Source: Anabaena minutissima FACHB-250
Lineage (GTDB): Bacteria > Cyanobacteriota > Cyanobacteriia > Cyanobacteriales > Nostocaceae
Direction of reading: 5' to 3'
Assembly: GCF_014697125.1 (NCBI RefSeq)
Contig: NZ_JACJRG010000015.1
Span: forward strand, 62,001 to 126,000
Length of the DNA stretch: 64,000 nucleotides
Shown in pieces: positions 43,877 to 52,796 of the stretch; within the stretch, counting starts at the first letter, position 1; every line of letters begins with the position of its first letter. The position numbers and the translations under genes are program-made. The notes under the pieces are model-generated. The model was not told the origin of the DNA, searched no databases, and saw only the letters and a program-made list of their open reading frames with translations.

Positions 43877-43939
43877 TAGGGTGCGTCAGTGGGATAAGAC
43901 CAGGAAATACCAAGAAATTATTTGTACTGACGCACCCTA
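43877..43939. mobile_element. Palindromic MITE-like element, copy 1
   Basis: 63 bp with perfect 14-bp terminal inverted repeats TAGGGTGCGTCAGT / ACTGACGCACCCTA. The core contains GGAAATACCAA, the reverse complement of the core in copy 2 (62829-62890). Both copies follow an ATTATG. No transposase is encoded. Confidence 0.85.
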
Positions 43940-43965
43940 GTAACTACTGATAACTGTTAACTGAT

Positions 43966-45192
43966 TTAAGGCTCTACCCAACGATCATCTGCTTTGATCA
44001 GGTTAATCAATTCTTCTACACCTTTGTCTTCTGTGACTTTTTTAATTTCTTCTCGTCCACGATACAAAGAAATGTAGCCAGGGGTTTTACCTACATAACC
44101 ATAGTCAGCATCAGCCATTTCTCCTGGGCCATTGACAATGCAACCCATCACAGCAATGTCTAAGCCAGTTAAGTGTTTAGTGGCTTCCCGGACTTTGTGT
44201 AGAACTTCTTCGAGATTAAACAAAGTGCGTCCACACGAAGGACAAGCCACATACTCCACCATTGTTTTCCTCAAACCCAAAGCTTGCAGAATGCTGTAGC
44301 AAACGGGAATTTCTTTTTCCGGTGCTTCTGTTAGGGACACGCGAATTGTATCACCAATGCCATCGGCAAGTAATGTGGCAATACCTGCTGTAGATTTAAT
44401 TCGTCCGTATTCGCCATCACCCGCTTCTGTCACACCTAAATGCAAGGGGTAGTCCATACCTAAATCATCCATGCGCTTGGCCATTAAACGATAGGCGGCT
44501 ACCATCACAGGAACTCGTGAGGCTTTCATGGAAATGACTATATTACGGAAATCTAACGATTCACAAATACGAATAAACTCTAGAGCAGATTCCACCATCC
44601 CTTCTGGAGTATCGCCGTAGGTAAAGAGCATTCTTTCAGCCAATGAACCGTGATTTACGCCGATTCGCATGGCTTTACCTTGGTCGCGGAGGGAAATTAC
44701 TAGAGGTGCTAGAGTCTCGCGGATTTTTTCACCAATTTCATTAAATTCAGATTGAGTATATTCAGTCCTTTTAGTGTTGGGTTTTTCAAACACATATAAC
44801 CCTGGATTAATCCGTACTTTCTCGATGTGTTTGGCAACCTCCAGGGCAATTTTCATCCCATTGTGATGCACATCAGCAACAATTGGGACATCTTGGTAAG
44901 TTTTAATGAGTTTTTGTTTAATTTCTGCCAATGCTACAGCGTGAGCAATACTTGGGACTGTAACACGGACAATTTCACAGCCGATTTCGTGCAAACGACG
45001 GATAGCCGCTACAGAACCATCAATATCAAGGGTATCTTCGTTAATCATCGACTGGACTACCACAGGATAGCCGCCGCCGATGGTGACATTACCCACCTTG
45101 ACCGGACGAGTTTTACGACGCTTGATTGTAGTATCAAAGGTGGTTTGATTAGTTGTATGATTGGATGTTGCGAGATTCGGCAGAGTTTGCAT
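43966..45192 (-). CDS. ispG: 4-hydroxy-3-methylbut-2-enyl diphosphate synthase (ferredoxin)
   Basis: 408 residues, the usual length of cyanobacterial IspG/GcpE, which makes HMBDP in the MEP isoprenoid pathway with a [4Fe-4S] cluster. Cluster ligands are visible in V-A-C-P-S-C-G (about 316-320) and M-G-C-I-V-N-G-P-G-E (about 351). The N-terminal TIM barrel has R-K-T-R-P-V-K-V-G-N-V-T-I-G-G and V-Q-S-M-I. ATG at 45192. Confidence 0.97.
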   Translation of the reverse strand: MQTLPNLATSNHTTNQTTFDTTIKRRKTRPVKVGNVTIGGGYPVVVQSMINEDTLDIDGSVAAIRRLHEIGCEIVRVTVPSIAHAVALAEIKQKLIKTYQDVPIVADVHHNGMKIALEVAKHIEKVRINPGLYVFEKPNTKRTEYTQSEFNEIGEKIRETLAPLVISLRDQGKAMRIGVNHGSLAERMLFTYGDTPEGMVESALEFIRICESLDFRNIVISMKASRVPVMVAAYRLMAKRMDDLGMDYPLHLGVTEAGDGEYGRIKSTAGIATLLADGIGDTIRVSLTEAPEKEIPVCYSILQALGLRKTMVEYVACPSCGRTLFNLEEVLHKVREATKHLTGLDIAVMGCIVNGPGEMADADYGYVGKTPGYISLYRGREEIKKVTEDKGVEELINLIKADDRWVEP

Positions 45193-45429
45193 AACCTTAT
45201 TAGGTGAATTTGCTGTAGCTAAAATATTAGATTAAAAGGTCTCTGTTTCTCAGAGTGCCATAGTGAGAGCTTTTTTGAGCGGTGCGATCGGAAAAAAGAA
45301 TATAAAAAATCTGATGTAGTTAAAATAAGTATTACTAGGGAAGATTTTGAACTTCTCATATTACCTAGTACCGTAAGGCAAAATTCAAAACTTGTACTAA
45401 GCTTGTCGTAAAGCCTGCGGCACAGCTTT

Positions 45430-45480
45430 TCCTAACGGAGAGGCTGCGCTAATGCTTAAGGCGTAGCCTCTCCGTTAGGA
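45430..45480. repeat. Inverted repeat, 16-bp perfect arms
   Basis: TCCTAACGGAGAGGCT and AGCCTCTCCGTTAGGA around a 19-base loop. The sequence resembles other dispersed cyanobacterial repeats that read GAGAGGCT-GCGC-TAACGGA. It could be folded as RNA or be a MITE-like relic. Confidence 0.75.
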
Positions 45481-45507
45481 GAAGAATGTTGACATCTGGC
45501 GAAAATA

Positions 45508-45540
45508 ATGTAGAGACGTAGCAATGCTACGTCTCTACAT
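45508..45540. repeat. Perfect hairpin ATGTAGAGACGTAGCA
   Basis: Two 16-base arms, ATGTAGAGACGTAGCA and TGCTACGTCTCTACAT, around a single A. The AGAGACG arm is shared in form with the palindrome at 3596-3613. Confidence 0.8.
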
Positions 45541-45756
45541 GGTTTGTGAATAACGCATATTTCATTTTTTGATCTACCTTAGTCTTGATAGACATCTCCA
45601 AAAATGACTTAGGCACAATTCATGTATCCGAAGGCTTCCCGTAGGGTATTGTGCCTACCAAGGATTCTGGACAACGCATAATTAAATTTGGTAGATGTTT
45701 AATAATTAGCTAAGGGGCGATAAATGCCCCTAATCATAAAACAGCAAGTTTTTGTT

Positions 45757-46515
45757 TCAGTATGCTCCGTTATTTTTTGGGACAACAACCACATCAACTG
45801 TTTTCAGTATTATCCATAAATCCAGCCAAAAAGTTCTAGCTTTGACGTAATGTAAATCTATTTGAACTCTGCGTGGATAGGGGATATCATTACGTCCAGA
45901 TACTTGCCATAATCCGGTAATGCCTGGCCTGATTGTTAAAACTTGATCGATGTGGATACCGTATTTTGGTAGTTCTTCTGCGACTAAAGGACGCGGCCCC
46001 ACCACACTCATGTCCCCCTTTAAAACGTTCCAGAATTGGGGAAATTCATCTAGACTAGTAATTCGCAAGAATCGGCCGATTGTGGTAATTCTGGGGTCTT
46101 TTTTTAACTTAAAACTGCTTTCAAATTCTTGCCGCAGATGGGGCGATGTTTCCATCATTTGGACGAGTACTTCGTCCGCATTGCTTACCATCGTGCGGAA
46201 TTTAATACAATTAAAAGGCTTGTAATTTTTTCCTATTCTTTCCTGGACATAAAAAATCGGGCCTTCCGAACTGAAAGAAATCAGTAAGGCCAAGATTAAG
46301 TAAACAGGAGAAAACAGAAATAAAACTGACAAAGAAAACACGATATCGAACAGTCTTTTGGCAAACTCTCCGTTTAAAGTTGGAAAAGACAAACCTTGAG
46401 GTTTTCTTCTAGGTGTCTTTGTTTTTTGACCTCGCTTGAGTGCAGAACGCGTAGACGAGCTAGCATCTGGACTTAAGCGTCGCTTACCGGAGAGGAGTGA
46501 GCTCTGGGCAGTCAT
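45757..46515 (-). CDS. Sugar transferase (undecaprenyl-phosphate glycosyl-1-phosphate transferase)
   Basis: About 252 residues from the second of two adjacent ATGs, which follow AAGGAG; the frame extends to 46542. A basic N-terminal stretch is followed by one membrane helix (about 55-80), then the WcaJ/RfbP-type domain: K-R-L-F-D-I-V-F-S, G-P-I-F-Y-V-Q-E-R-I-G, F-R-T-M-V, R-I-T-S-L-D-E-F-P-Q-F-W-N-V-L-K-G-D-M-S-V-V-G-P-R. It starts polysaccharide repeat synthesis on the lipid carrier. Together with the upstream GT4 gene it forms a polysaccharide locus. Confidence 0.93.
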   Translation of the reverse strand: MTAQSSLLSGKRRLSPDASSSTRSALKRGQKTKTPRRKPQGLSFPTLNGEFAKRLFDIVFSLSVLFLFSPVYLILALLISFSSEGPIFYVQERIGKNYKPFNCIKFRTMVSNADEVLVQMMETSPHLRQEFESSFKLKKDPRITTIGRFLRITSLDEFPQFWNVLKGDMSVVGPRPLVAEELPKYGIHIDQVLTIRPGITGLWQVSGRNDIPYPRRVQIDLHYVKARTFWLDLWIILKTVDVVVVPKNNGAY

Positions 46516-46609
46516 CATACTCCTTAATAATCCACACCACACATAGTCCCAATCTTAAAGCTAAAAGGAGGTGCTTCTGGGGTGAAATTGCCAAAAGCAT
46601 CTAAAACAA

Positions 46610-47770
46610 TTACAAAAAATTCTGGTTGTCACTCTCCAGAATGCCTTTTTTGTTATGCTGATGTAAAAAATCTAGGTAGCATCGAGCAAAAACTTGCGGT
46701 GAAAACTGGGCTGCGTGCGATCGCATATACTCAGGGTTAAGGTCATCTTGATAAATTTCAAATTTTTCTACTGCCTCCACTAATGCTTCTGCTGTTTGTC
46801 TCTTAAATAGTATGCCCGTTCCTGTGTCTTTATATAAACGCACATCTTTTACCGTTTCTAACGCACCTCCTGCACCATAAGCAATCACTGGAGTACCGCA
46901 AGCTTGCGCCTCTACTAAGGCAATACCAAAATCTTCACAAGCAGCATAAACAAATGCCTTAGCCCTAGACATATAGTTTTTCACCACTTCATCAGGTTGC
47001 CAACCCAGTATTTGGATATTCGAGTTTGCTAGCTCGCGAATTTGTGTCATTTCCGAACCTGTCCCAATGATTACCAATGGTCGTTGCAATTGATTGAACG
47101 CTTGAACAATTAGAGATACTTGTTTATAACTCACTAACCGGGAAACGGTGAGATAAAAATCTTCTTTTTGCGGCAAAAATGGAAACGCCTCCACATTCAC
47201 AGGCGGATAAATGACTGTGGCTTCTCGTCGATAGCACCGCCAAATACGCCGAGCAGTATGGTGAGAGTTGGCAATAAAATAGTCAACCCGATTTGCGCTC
47301 AATACATCCCATTGGCGCAACTGATGCAATAAGTAGCGAGTTACCCATCCAGCTACACCACTACCCAACTTACTGTGGTGTAGATAATCAAATGTTAAGT
47401 CCCAAGCATAGCGCATCGGGGTATGGCAGTAGCAAATATGCAACTGGTCGCCAGTGGTTAAAATGCCTTTGGCAACAGCATGAGATGAAGACAGAATTAC
47501 ATCATACTGGCGTAAATCCAGTTGTTCAATTGCCAATGGCAAAAACGGTAGGTATTTTTGAATCCCATTTTTGGCAAAGGGAAAATGCTGGAGAAAGGTA
47601 CTACCAATCTGACGTTGATACAAATAACTTTCAGGATTGCTGGATTCAAAGTCAATCAGAGCATATAAATCAGCATCAATGTGATGGAGAATTTCCTGAA
47701 CGACTAATTCTGAACCACCAGTGGCTTTTGGTGTTAGCCACTCATGAACAAGAGCATATTTCAAGGGCAC
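46610..47770 (-). CDS. GT4 family glycosyltransferase
   Basis: 386 residues. N-terminal Y-A-L-V-H-E-W-L-T-P-K-A-T-G-G-S-E-L, then C-Y-C-H-T-P-M-R-Y-A-W-D, and a C-terminal domain with V-S-R-L-V-S-Y-K, the G-W-Q-P-D and the sugar-nucleotide E-x7-E block E-D-F-G-I-A-L-V-E-A-Q-A-C-G-T-P-V-I-A. Homologues are often mannosyltransferases of exopolysaccharide clusters. It lies upstream of the sugar transferase, same strand, with about 95 bases between, probably one operon. Sugar specificity is not told by the sequence. Confidence 0.92.
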   Translation of the reverse strand: MPLKYALVHEWLTPKATGGSELVVQEILHHIDADLYALIDFESSNPESYLYQRQIGSTFLQHFPFAKNGIQKYLPFLPLAIEQLDLRQYDVILSSSHAVAKGILTTGDQLHICYCHTPMRYAWDLTFDYLHHSKLGSGVAGWVTRYLLHQLRQWDVLSANRVDYFIANSHHTARRIWRCYRREATVIYPPVNVEAFPFLPQKEDFYLTVSRLVSYKQVSLIVQAFNQLQRPLVIIGTGSEMTQIRELANSNIQILGWQPDEVVKNYMSRAKAFVYAACEDFGIALVEAQACGTPVIAYGAGGALETVKDVRLYKDTGTGILFKRQTAEALVEAVEKFEIYQDDLNPEYMRSHAAQFSPQVFARCYLDFLHQHNKKGILESDNQNFL

Positions 47771-47980
47771 AGCTAACTTTAAAATGTAAAAAATACGTCA
47801 AGCAAGAGTGTGAGGTTAACTGCACAGTTTCCTTTGGCGATGGAGGAATGGGAAATGCCCCAGATGGCAATTAAAGACAGAATTTTGCTAGTAGATGTTC
47901 CAGAGGGATGCAGCAACCTGATAACCTCAAGGGATTGGGCATTGCACAGTCCCTACAAAAGACATAGGAGTTGGTAAATT
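47771..47980. promoter_or_regulatory. Divergent spacer with possible structured leader
   Basis: Holds the promoters of the GT4 gene and the CSP41-like gene. Between about 47905 and 47965 the + strand contains GAGGGATGCAGCAACC and a hairpin GGGATT...AGTCCC just before the CSP41-like start. It resembles a fragment of a riboswitch-like leader, but I could not fit it to a known class. Confidence 0.35.
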
Positions 47981-48919
47981 ATGCGAATTTTGATCATGGG
48001 TGGTACTAGGTTCATTGGTGTTTACCTAACTCAAATTCTTGTAGAACAAGGACATGAGGTAGTGCTGTTTAATCGTGGTAATCGCCCACTACCCAGTTTG
48101 CAGGGAGTAGGACAAATTATAGGCGATCGCACTGATCCTACACAGCTGAAGGAAAAATTATTACCAGAAAATTTTGATGTAATTTTTGATAATAATGGTC
48201 GAGAACTGACTGATACGCAACCACTAGCAGAGATTTTTGCAGGTCGGGTGCAGCATTTTGTCTATATGAGTTCAGCGGGGGTGTATCTCAAATCTGACCA
48301 ATTACCCCATGTAGAAGGAGATACAGTAGACCCGAAAAGCCGTCATCGGGGTAAGCATGAAACCGAAGCCTACTTGCAGCAACAGGGATTACCCTTTACT
48401 TCGATTCGCCCTACTTATATTTACGGGCCTCGGAACTATAACGATTTAGAAAGTTGGTTCTTTGATCGAATTGTACGCGATCGCCCGATTCCTATTCCTG
48501 GTACTGGGGTACATATCACTCAACTAGGTCATGTCAAGGATTTGGCGATGGCTATGTCCCAGGTGATTGGTAACAAACAGGCGATCGCTCAAGTGTATAA
48601 TATTTCAGGCGATCGCTTCGTCACTTTTGATGGTTTAGCCCGTGCTTGCGCCCAAGCTGCTGGTAAATCACCCGATGACATCAAACTTGTGCATTACGAG
48701 CCGAAAAAATTTGATTTTGGTAAACGTAAAGCTTTCCCAATGCGGGTACAGCATTTCTTTGCTTCCGTGCATAAAGCACAAACAGAACTGAATTGGCAAC
48801 CTCAATATGATTTAATTTCCGGTCTAACTGACTCTTTTGCAAATGATTATTTAGCCACTGGACGAGATAAAGCCGAAGTAGACTTTTCCACTGATGAGGA
48901 AATTTTACAAGCTTGTTAA
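47981..48919 (+). CDS. CSP41-like atypical SDR (NAD-dependent epimerase/dehydratase family)
   Basis: 312 residues with the nucleotide-binding M-G-G-T-R-F-I-G at 6-13 and sequence closely like the plastid CSP41/RAP38 proteins: F-N-R-G-N-R-P, Y-M-S-S-A-G-V-Y, H-R-G-K-H-E-T-E. The usual Y-x3-K catalytic pair of SDR epimerases is altered here (Y-L-K-S-D... and K-H-E-T-E), in keeping with CSP41, which binds RNA and ribosomes in plastids rather than epimerising sugars. Divergent from the polysaccharide genes, so not necessarily part of that pathway. Confidence 0.85.
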   Translation: MRILIMGGTRFIGVYLTQILVEQGHEVVLFNRGNRPLPSLQGVGQIIGDRTDPTQLKEKLLPENFDVIFDNNGRELTDTQPLAEIFAGRVQHFVYMSSAGVYLKSDQLPHVEGDTVDPKSRHRGKHETEAYLQQQGLPFTSIRPTYIYGPRNYNDLESWFFDRIVRDRPIPIPGTGVHITQLGHVKDLAMAMSQVIGNKQAIAQVYNISGDRFVTFDGLARACAQAAGKSPDDIKLVHYEPKKFDFGKRKAFPMRVQHFFASVHKAQTELNWQPQYDLISGLTDSFANDYLATGRDKAEVDFSTDEEILQAC

Positions 48920-49095
48920 GGATTGCTGAGTGCTGAGTTATGAGTGCTGAGTTATGAGTGCTGTTAGCTGTAGCGCGGCGTTTAGCCGGTGCTGAGTTAT
49001 GAGTGCTGAAGGCGGAGTAAGCAATTTTTGAATTTTGTTAGCGCAGCGTTAGTGAGTCTTGCCTACGGCACGCCAAGGGCGAACGAGCGTCATTT
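48910..49095. repeat. STRR array with one GC-rich cassette
   Basis: Heptads GAGTGCT/GAGTTAT follow the CSP41-like stop; embedded at 48963-48989 is GTTAGCTGTAGCGCGGCG-TTTAGCCGG, the reverse complement of the cassette at 36737-36944. A further GC-rich repeat (GCCTACGGCACGCCAAGG) follows at about 49060. Confidence 0.8.
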
Positions 49096-49124
49096 TGAAT
49101 TTTGAATTGATTAGTCCCTATTGC

Positions 49125-49850
49125 CTACACCTGATTTGGGTCAATACCTAACTCTTGTAACTTAGCAGCTAATCTTTCTGCTCGTTGGCTTTCTTGTTCT
49201 ACTGGAGTCGGAATCCAATTCCCCTCTGCATCGTACCAGCGTAGCCACAAGCGTTCAATTCCTTGGTAATTACCTTGCCAAAGTCCTAATCCAAGTTGCA
49301 GACTAGGCATCCAAATTTGGGGTGTACTCAAGTTAATTTTGCTATAACGGTCTGCAACCAGTTGGAAGGCTTGCAGTTGATCAGTATAGCGGTCGAAAAC
49401 AATATAGTAAGGAACTCGCAAAATCCGTTCATATACTTCCCATTTGGTTAGCGGCTGGCTAATTTCCCTCAGAGTTTGACCCAAATCTTCTTTTTCTGTA
49501 CCGGGAGACAGCAGTTCTATCACCACGAGAGGGGCAATACTTTCTTGCCATATTACATAACTTAAACGTAAGTCTCGTTGTTCGTAGAGGCGAGAAACTC
49601 CCACCACTGCAAACCAGTCAGGACGTTTGTACTACAGTGGATGGTGCGTGTCGTAATACAGGTTTAAGTCAGTAGCAACAAATACTTGGTCTTTTGGATA
49701 GTCAGGCAAAGAAAAGGTTTCGCGCAATAGTTGTGGTTGAAAAATGTGAAATTCATCAGGCAAGCCAGAATCCTCCGGGTATTCGCTGGGAAGATCATAC
49801 ATCGTAGGTAGGGCTTCTTTAGCTGGGTGGGGAGGGTCTGTTTGATACAT
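49125..49850 (-). pseudogene. Uma2 family gene interrupted by an in-frame TAG
   Basis: Two frame-compatible halves: residues 1-72 (49850-49635; M-Y-D-L-P-S-E-Y, D-Q-V-F-V-A-T-D-L-N-L-Y-Y) end in TAG at 49634-49632, and the reading frame continues without a shift from Y-K-R-P-D-W-F-A-V through V-I-E-L-L-S-P-G-T-E-K-E-D-L-G, E-R-I-L-R-V-P-Y-Y-I-V-F-D to the true stop at 49125. Family members have Trp (TGG) between H-P-L and Y-K-R-P, so a single G-to-A change (TGG to TAG) accounts for it. A restart at 49607 (GTG) would give a protein without the N-terminal third. Confidence 0.88.
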
Positions 49851-49943
49851 AAGTCGAGTTCTAATCGGCTAACTTCAAGTTAGCAAACAAAAGCACAATT
49901 TTGTTATAACTCAAAATATATTAAGTCTGATTTATTAAGCAAT

Positions 49944-51008
49944 ATGCAAACAATATTAGTAACAGGAGGTGCAGGCTTTATCGGGGCTAACTTTATCCTT
50001 TTAGCGAGACAATCACAATGGGCAAATATAGTTAATTTAGATAAACTAACTTATGCAGGTAATTTAGGTAATTTAGCTAAACTGCAAAATGATAAAAACT
50101 ATCATTTTGTACAAGGAGACATTGGTAATTTAGAGTTGGTTAGTTATCTTCTGAAAACACATAAACCAGATGCAATTATTAATTTTGCAGCAGAAAGTCA
50201 TGTAGATCGTTCAATTTTTAGCCCACAAGAATTTATTCATACTAATGTATTAGGTACGTTCCAATTACTAGAAGCAAGTAAATTTTACTGGCAGAAATTA
50301 TCTTCTAATAAACAAAAAAAATTTCGCTTTTTACATATATCTACAGATGAAGTATATGGTTCACTAAATTTACAAGATCCAGCATTTAGAGAAGATAATC
50401 CTTATGTACCTAATAGCCCTTATGCAGCATCTAAGGCTGCATCTGACCATTTTGTAAGAGCTTATCATCACACCTATGGGTTGCCAACTTTAACAACCAA
50501 TTGCTCAAACAATTATGGCCCACTGCAATTTCCTGAAAAACTTATTCCTTTAACTATTATTAATGCGCTAGATGGTAAACCGTTACCTCTATATGGAGAT
50601 GGTCAAAATATTCGCGATTGGCTATATGTCATTGACCACTGTCAAGCTATATATCTAGTTTTACAACAGGGAAAAGTTGGGGAAATATATAATATTGGTG
50701 GTCTGAATGAACAAAATAATTTAACTGTTGTAGAAAAAGTTTGTGCCATTCTTGATGAACTAGTTCCTCAAGCTAATTTTTCTTATGCTTCTTTGATTAC
50801 TTTTGTTAAAGACCGTCCTGGACATGACCGCAGGTATGCAATGGACTGCCACAAAATCAGTAATAAATTAGGCTGGAAACCTCAAGAAAATTTTGATAGT
50901 GGTTTACTAAAAACTGTGCAATGGTATTTGAGTAATTCATCTTGGGTAAATCAAGTACGTTCAGAAAATTATCAAAATTGGTTACGGAAAAATTATGATA
51001 ATAGGTAA
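49944..51008 (+). CDS. rfbB: dTDP-glucose 4,6-dehydratase
   Basis: 354 residues. Rossmann motif V-T-G-G-A-G-F-I-G-A-N at 5-15, F-A-A-E-S-H-V-D-R-S, the S-T-D-E-V-Y-G motif, and catalytic Y-A-A-S-K at about 160-164, with N-Y-G-P-L-Q-F-P-E-K. It converts dTDP-glucose to dTDP-4-keto-6-deoxyglucose, the second step of dTDP-rhamnose formation. rfbA follows; rfbC and rfbD are not in the window. This gene and rfbA are more AT-rich than their neighbours, which may mean recent transfer. Confidence 0.95.
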   Translation: MQTILVTGGAGFIGANFILLARQSQWANIVNLDKLTYAGNLGNLAKLQNDKNYHFVQGDIGNLELVSYLLKTHKPDAIINFAAESHVDRSIFSPQEFIHTNVLGTFQLLEASKFYWQKLSSNKQKKFRFLHISTDEVYGSLNLQDPAFREDNPYVPNSPYAASKAASDHFVRAYHHTYGLPTLTTNCSNNYGPLQFPEKLIPLTIINALDGKPLPLYGDGQNIRDWLYVIDHCQAIYLVLQQGKVGEIYNIGGLNEQNNLTVVEKVCAILDELVPQANFSYASLITFVKDRPGHDRRYAMDCHKISNKLGWKPQENFDSGLLKTVQWYLSNSSWVNQVRSENYQNWLRKNYDNR

Positions 51009-51138
51009 TATTATCACTCAATATGGTTCGGTTAAGGTTAGTGTAGAAATACAGAACTCCGGTTTATTCAAGAAATCGGAGTTATAGATTTGTGCATAAA
51101 TAATTTAATACATAAAAACTATTTTATCAGGATAAAAA

Positions 51139-52059
51139 ATGAAAGGTATTATTTTGGCTGGTGGTTCTGCTACACGCCTTTATCCTATAACTCATGTTGT
51201 CAGTAAACAGCTTTTACCTATTTATGACAAGCCAATGATTTACTATCCTCTCTCTGTATTAATGTTGGCAGGTATTAGGGAAATTTTAATTATTACTACT
51301 CCTACTGATTTAGCAGTATTTCAAAGATTATTAAAAGATGGAAGTCAATGGGGTTTACAGTTTAGTTATATTGTCCAAGCAAAGCCAGAGGGTTTGGCAC
51401 AAGCTTTTATCTTAGGCAAAGATTTCATAGTTGATGAGCCAGTATGTTTAATTTTAGGTGACAATATTTTTTATGGTGATAGATTAACAGAAATTTTAGT
51501 CAAAGCTGCCACTCTCAAAGCAGGTGGATTAATCTTTGGCTACCAAGTTAAAAATCCTCAACAATATGGAGTGATCGAATTTGATGCTAATGGTAGGGCA
51601 ATCAATATTGAAGAAAAACCTTTAATTCCCAAATCCAATTATGCTGTACCTGGCATCTATTTTTATGATGCACAAGTAGTAGAAATTGCAGCTAATTTAA
51701 AGCCTTCTGTTCGTAATGAGTTAGAAATTACTGATATTAATTTAGCGTATTTACAACGGAGTCAACTACAAGTAGAATTATTAGGTAGAGGATATGCTTG
51801 GTTAGACACAGGAACTCATGAATCTTTATATCAAGCAACTAACTTTATTCAAACCCTTGAAGAAAGACAAGGTTTAAAAATAGCCTGTATTGAAGAAATC
51901 GCCTATCTCAAGGGATATATAGATTTATCCCAACTGCTTCAGTTAGCTGCACCTATGGCTAAGAGCAGCTATGGTGATTATTTAATAAAAATTGTTGAAA
52001 ATGAACAAAATGCAAATTTCAGTAAACATATGAAACTGATCACGAAAAAAAATGTTTAG
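51139..52059 (+). CDS. rfbA: Glucose-1-phosphate thymidylyltransferase
   Basis: 306 residues. N-terminal G-I-I-L-A-G-G-S-A-T-R-L-Y-P (4-17) and S-K-Q-L-L-P-I-Y-D-K-P-M-I-Y-Y-P, then L-I-L-G-D-N-I-F-Y-G and E-E-K-P. It makes dTDP-glucose, the substrate of RfbB. ATG follows AGGATAAAAA. A-T-rich third positions, as rfbB. It is 130 bases after rfbB. Confidence 0.96.
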   Translation: MKGIILAGGSATRLYPITHVVSKQLLPIYDKPMIYYPLSVLMLAGIREILIITTPTDLAVFQRLLKDGSQWGLQFSYIVQAKPEGLAQAFILGKDFIVDEPVCLILGDNIFYGDRLTEILVKAATLKAGGLIFGYQVKNPQQYGVIEFDANGRAINIEEKPLIPKSNYAVPGIYFYDAQVVEIAANLKPSVRNELEITDINLAYLQRSQLQVELLGRGYAWLDTGTHESLYQATNFIQTLEERQGLKIACIEEIAYLKGYIDLSQLLQLAAPMAKSSYGDYLIKIVENEQNANFSKHMKLITKKNV

Positions 52060-52371
52060 AAGTAGTGGATATAGCAGAATATTTCCTTGAAGCCAATCAT
52101 TTCTATGATGCTAAGAATGTGTTGGTTATGCTATCAACTTTAGCGATCGCCAGGCATACTAGTGAGAGTCTATATGTAACGCTCCTGAGTTAGCCATCGC
52201 CTGGAAAATTTCAGAAACCCCCATACTTGCTGCTTAAACACTCATAAATACTTACTTAACAAACATTACTCAATAAAATATATAAATATTAATTAAATAA
52301 CTCAACATAATTATACTCAGTATATAAGAAGATGTGACATATTTAACTATATAGTTATTTTAGGCTTTGCC
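52060..52371. other. Spacer with a short open frame after rfbA
   Basis: From about 52047 a frame runs through V-D-I-A-E-Y-F-L-E-A-N-H-F-Y-D-A-K-N-V-L to a stop near 52192. It has no start of its own and could be the remnant of another gene behind rfbA. The remainder is AT-rich with no feature; the promoter of the next gene must be here. Confidence 0.35.
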
Positions 52372-52770
52372 ATGCTTCACGTTTCACCCAAAAGAAAGAA
52401 AAATCACCTACCGGATTTTTTAGGTGTACTGAGAAAAAAAGCAGTCAAGAAAGAATCCCTACTACTGCTAACAACTGTATTCATTTCTTTTGTGCCATCA
52501 ATAGCTCAAGCTAGCTGTTTAATCTGGACTTCTTGGCAACCGACTAGGTTAACCCAACAGCAATGTCTTAATAGAGCTGAATTAGCCTTGAGAAATACGG
52601 GATTTACTAAAGGTTTTGCAGCATTGGAATCGGGAGTCTATGGAGAAACCGGACAATATAGCGGTACAGTCCGATGTATTAGTTCCAAAGGTCTTGCATT
52701 CTTTATTGTTGCTGGCCCATCAGCTAGAACAGCACAAAATCTACTAACACGTTTAGAAAACAACTATTAA
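52372..52770 (+). CDS. Hypothetical exported small protein
   Basis: 132 residues. After a basic N-terminus (KRKKN, RKKAVKKES) a hydrophobic stretch (about 30-45, L-L-L-L-T-T-V-F-I-S-F-V) ends in A-Q-A-S, a credible signal-peptidase site, so the mature part is about 85 residues. It has three Cys (two of them could pair) and aromatic residues. No family recognised. Good ATG. Confidence 0.65.
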   Translation: MLHVSPKRKKNHLPDFLGVLRKKAVKKESLLLLTTVFISFVPSIAQASCLIWTSWQPTRLTQQQCLNRAELALRNTGFTKGFAALESGVYGETGQYSGTVRCISSKGLAFFIVAGPSARTAQNLLTRLENNY

Positions 52771-52796
52771 TATACAAAAAACTTAACTTGGGGATT

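Larger units (their letters stand above)
45193..45756. other. Repeat-rich spacer between ispG and the sugar transferase
   Basis: No gene is supported in these 564 bases. They hold a 16-bp inverted repeat (45430-45480) and a second, near-perfect hairpin (45508-45540), both described separately, plus the promoter of ispG. Confidence 0.6.

Noticed and set aside
47293..47874. Plus-strand frame of 193 residues
   Set aside because: Overlaps the well-supported GT4 gene almost wholly; low-complexity mixture, no motifs.
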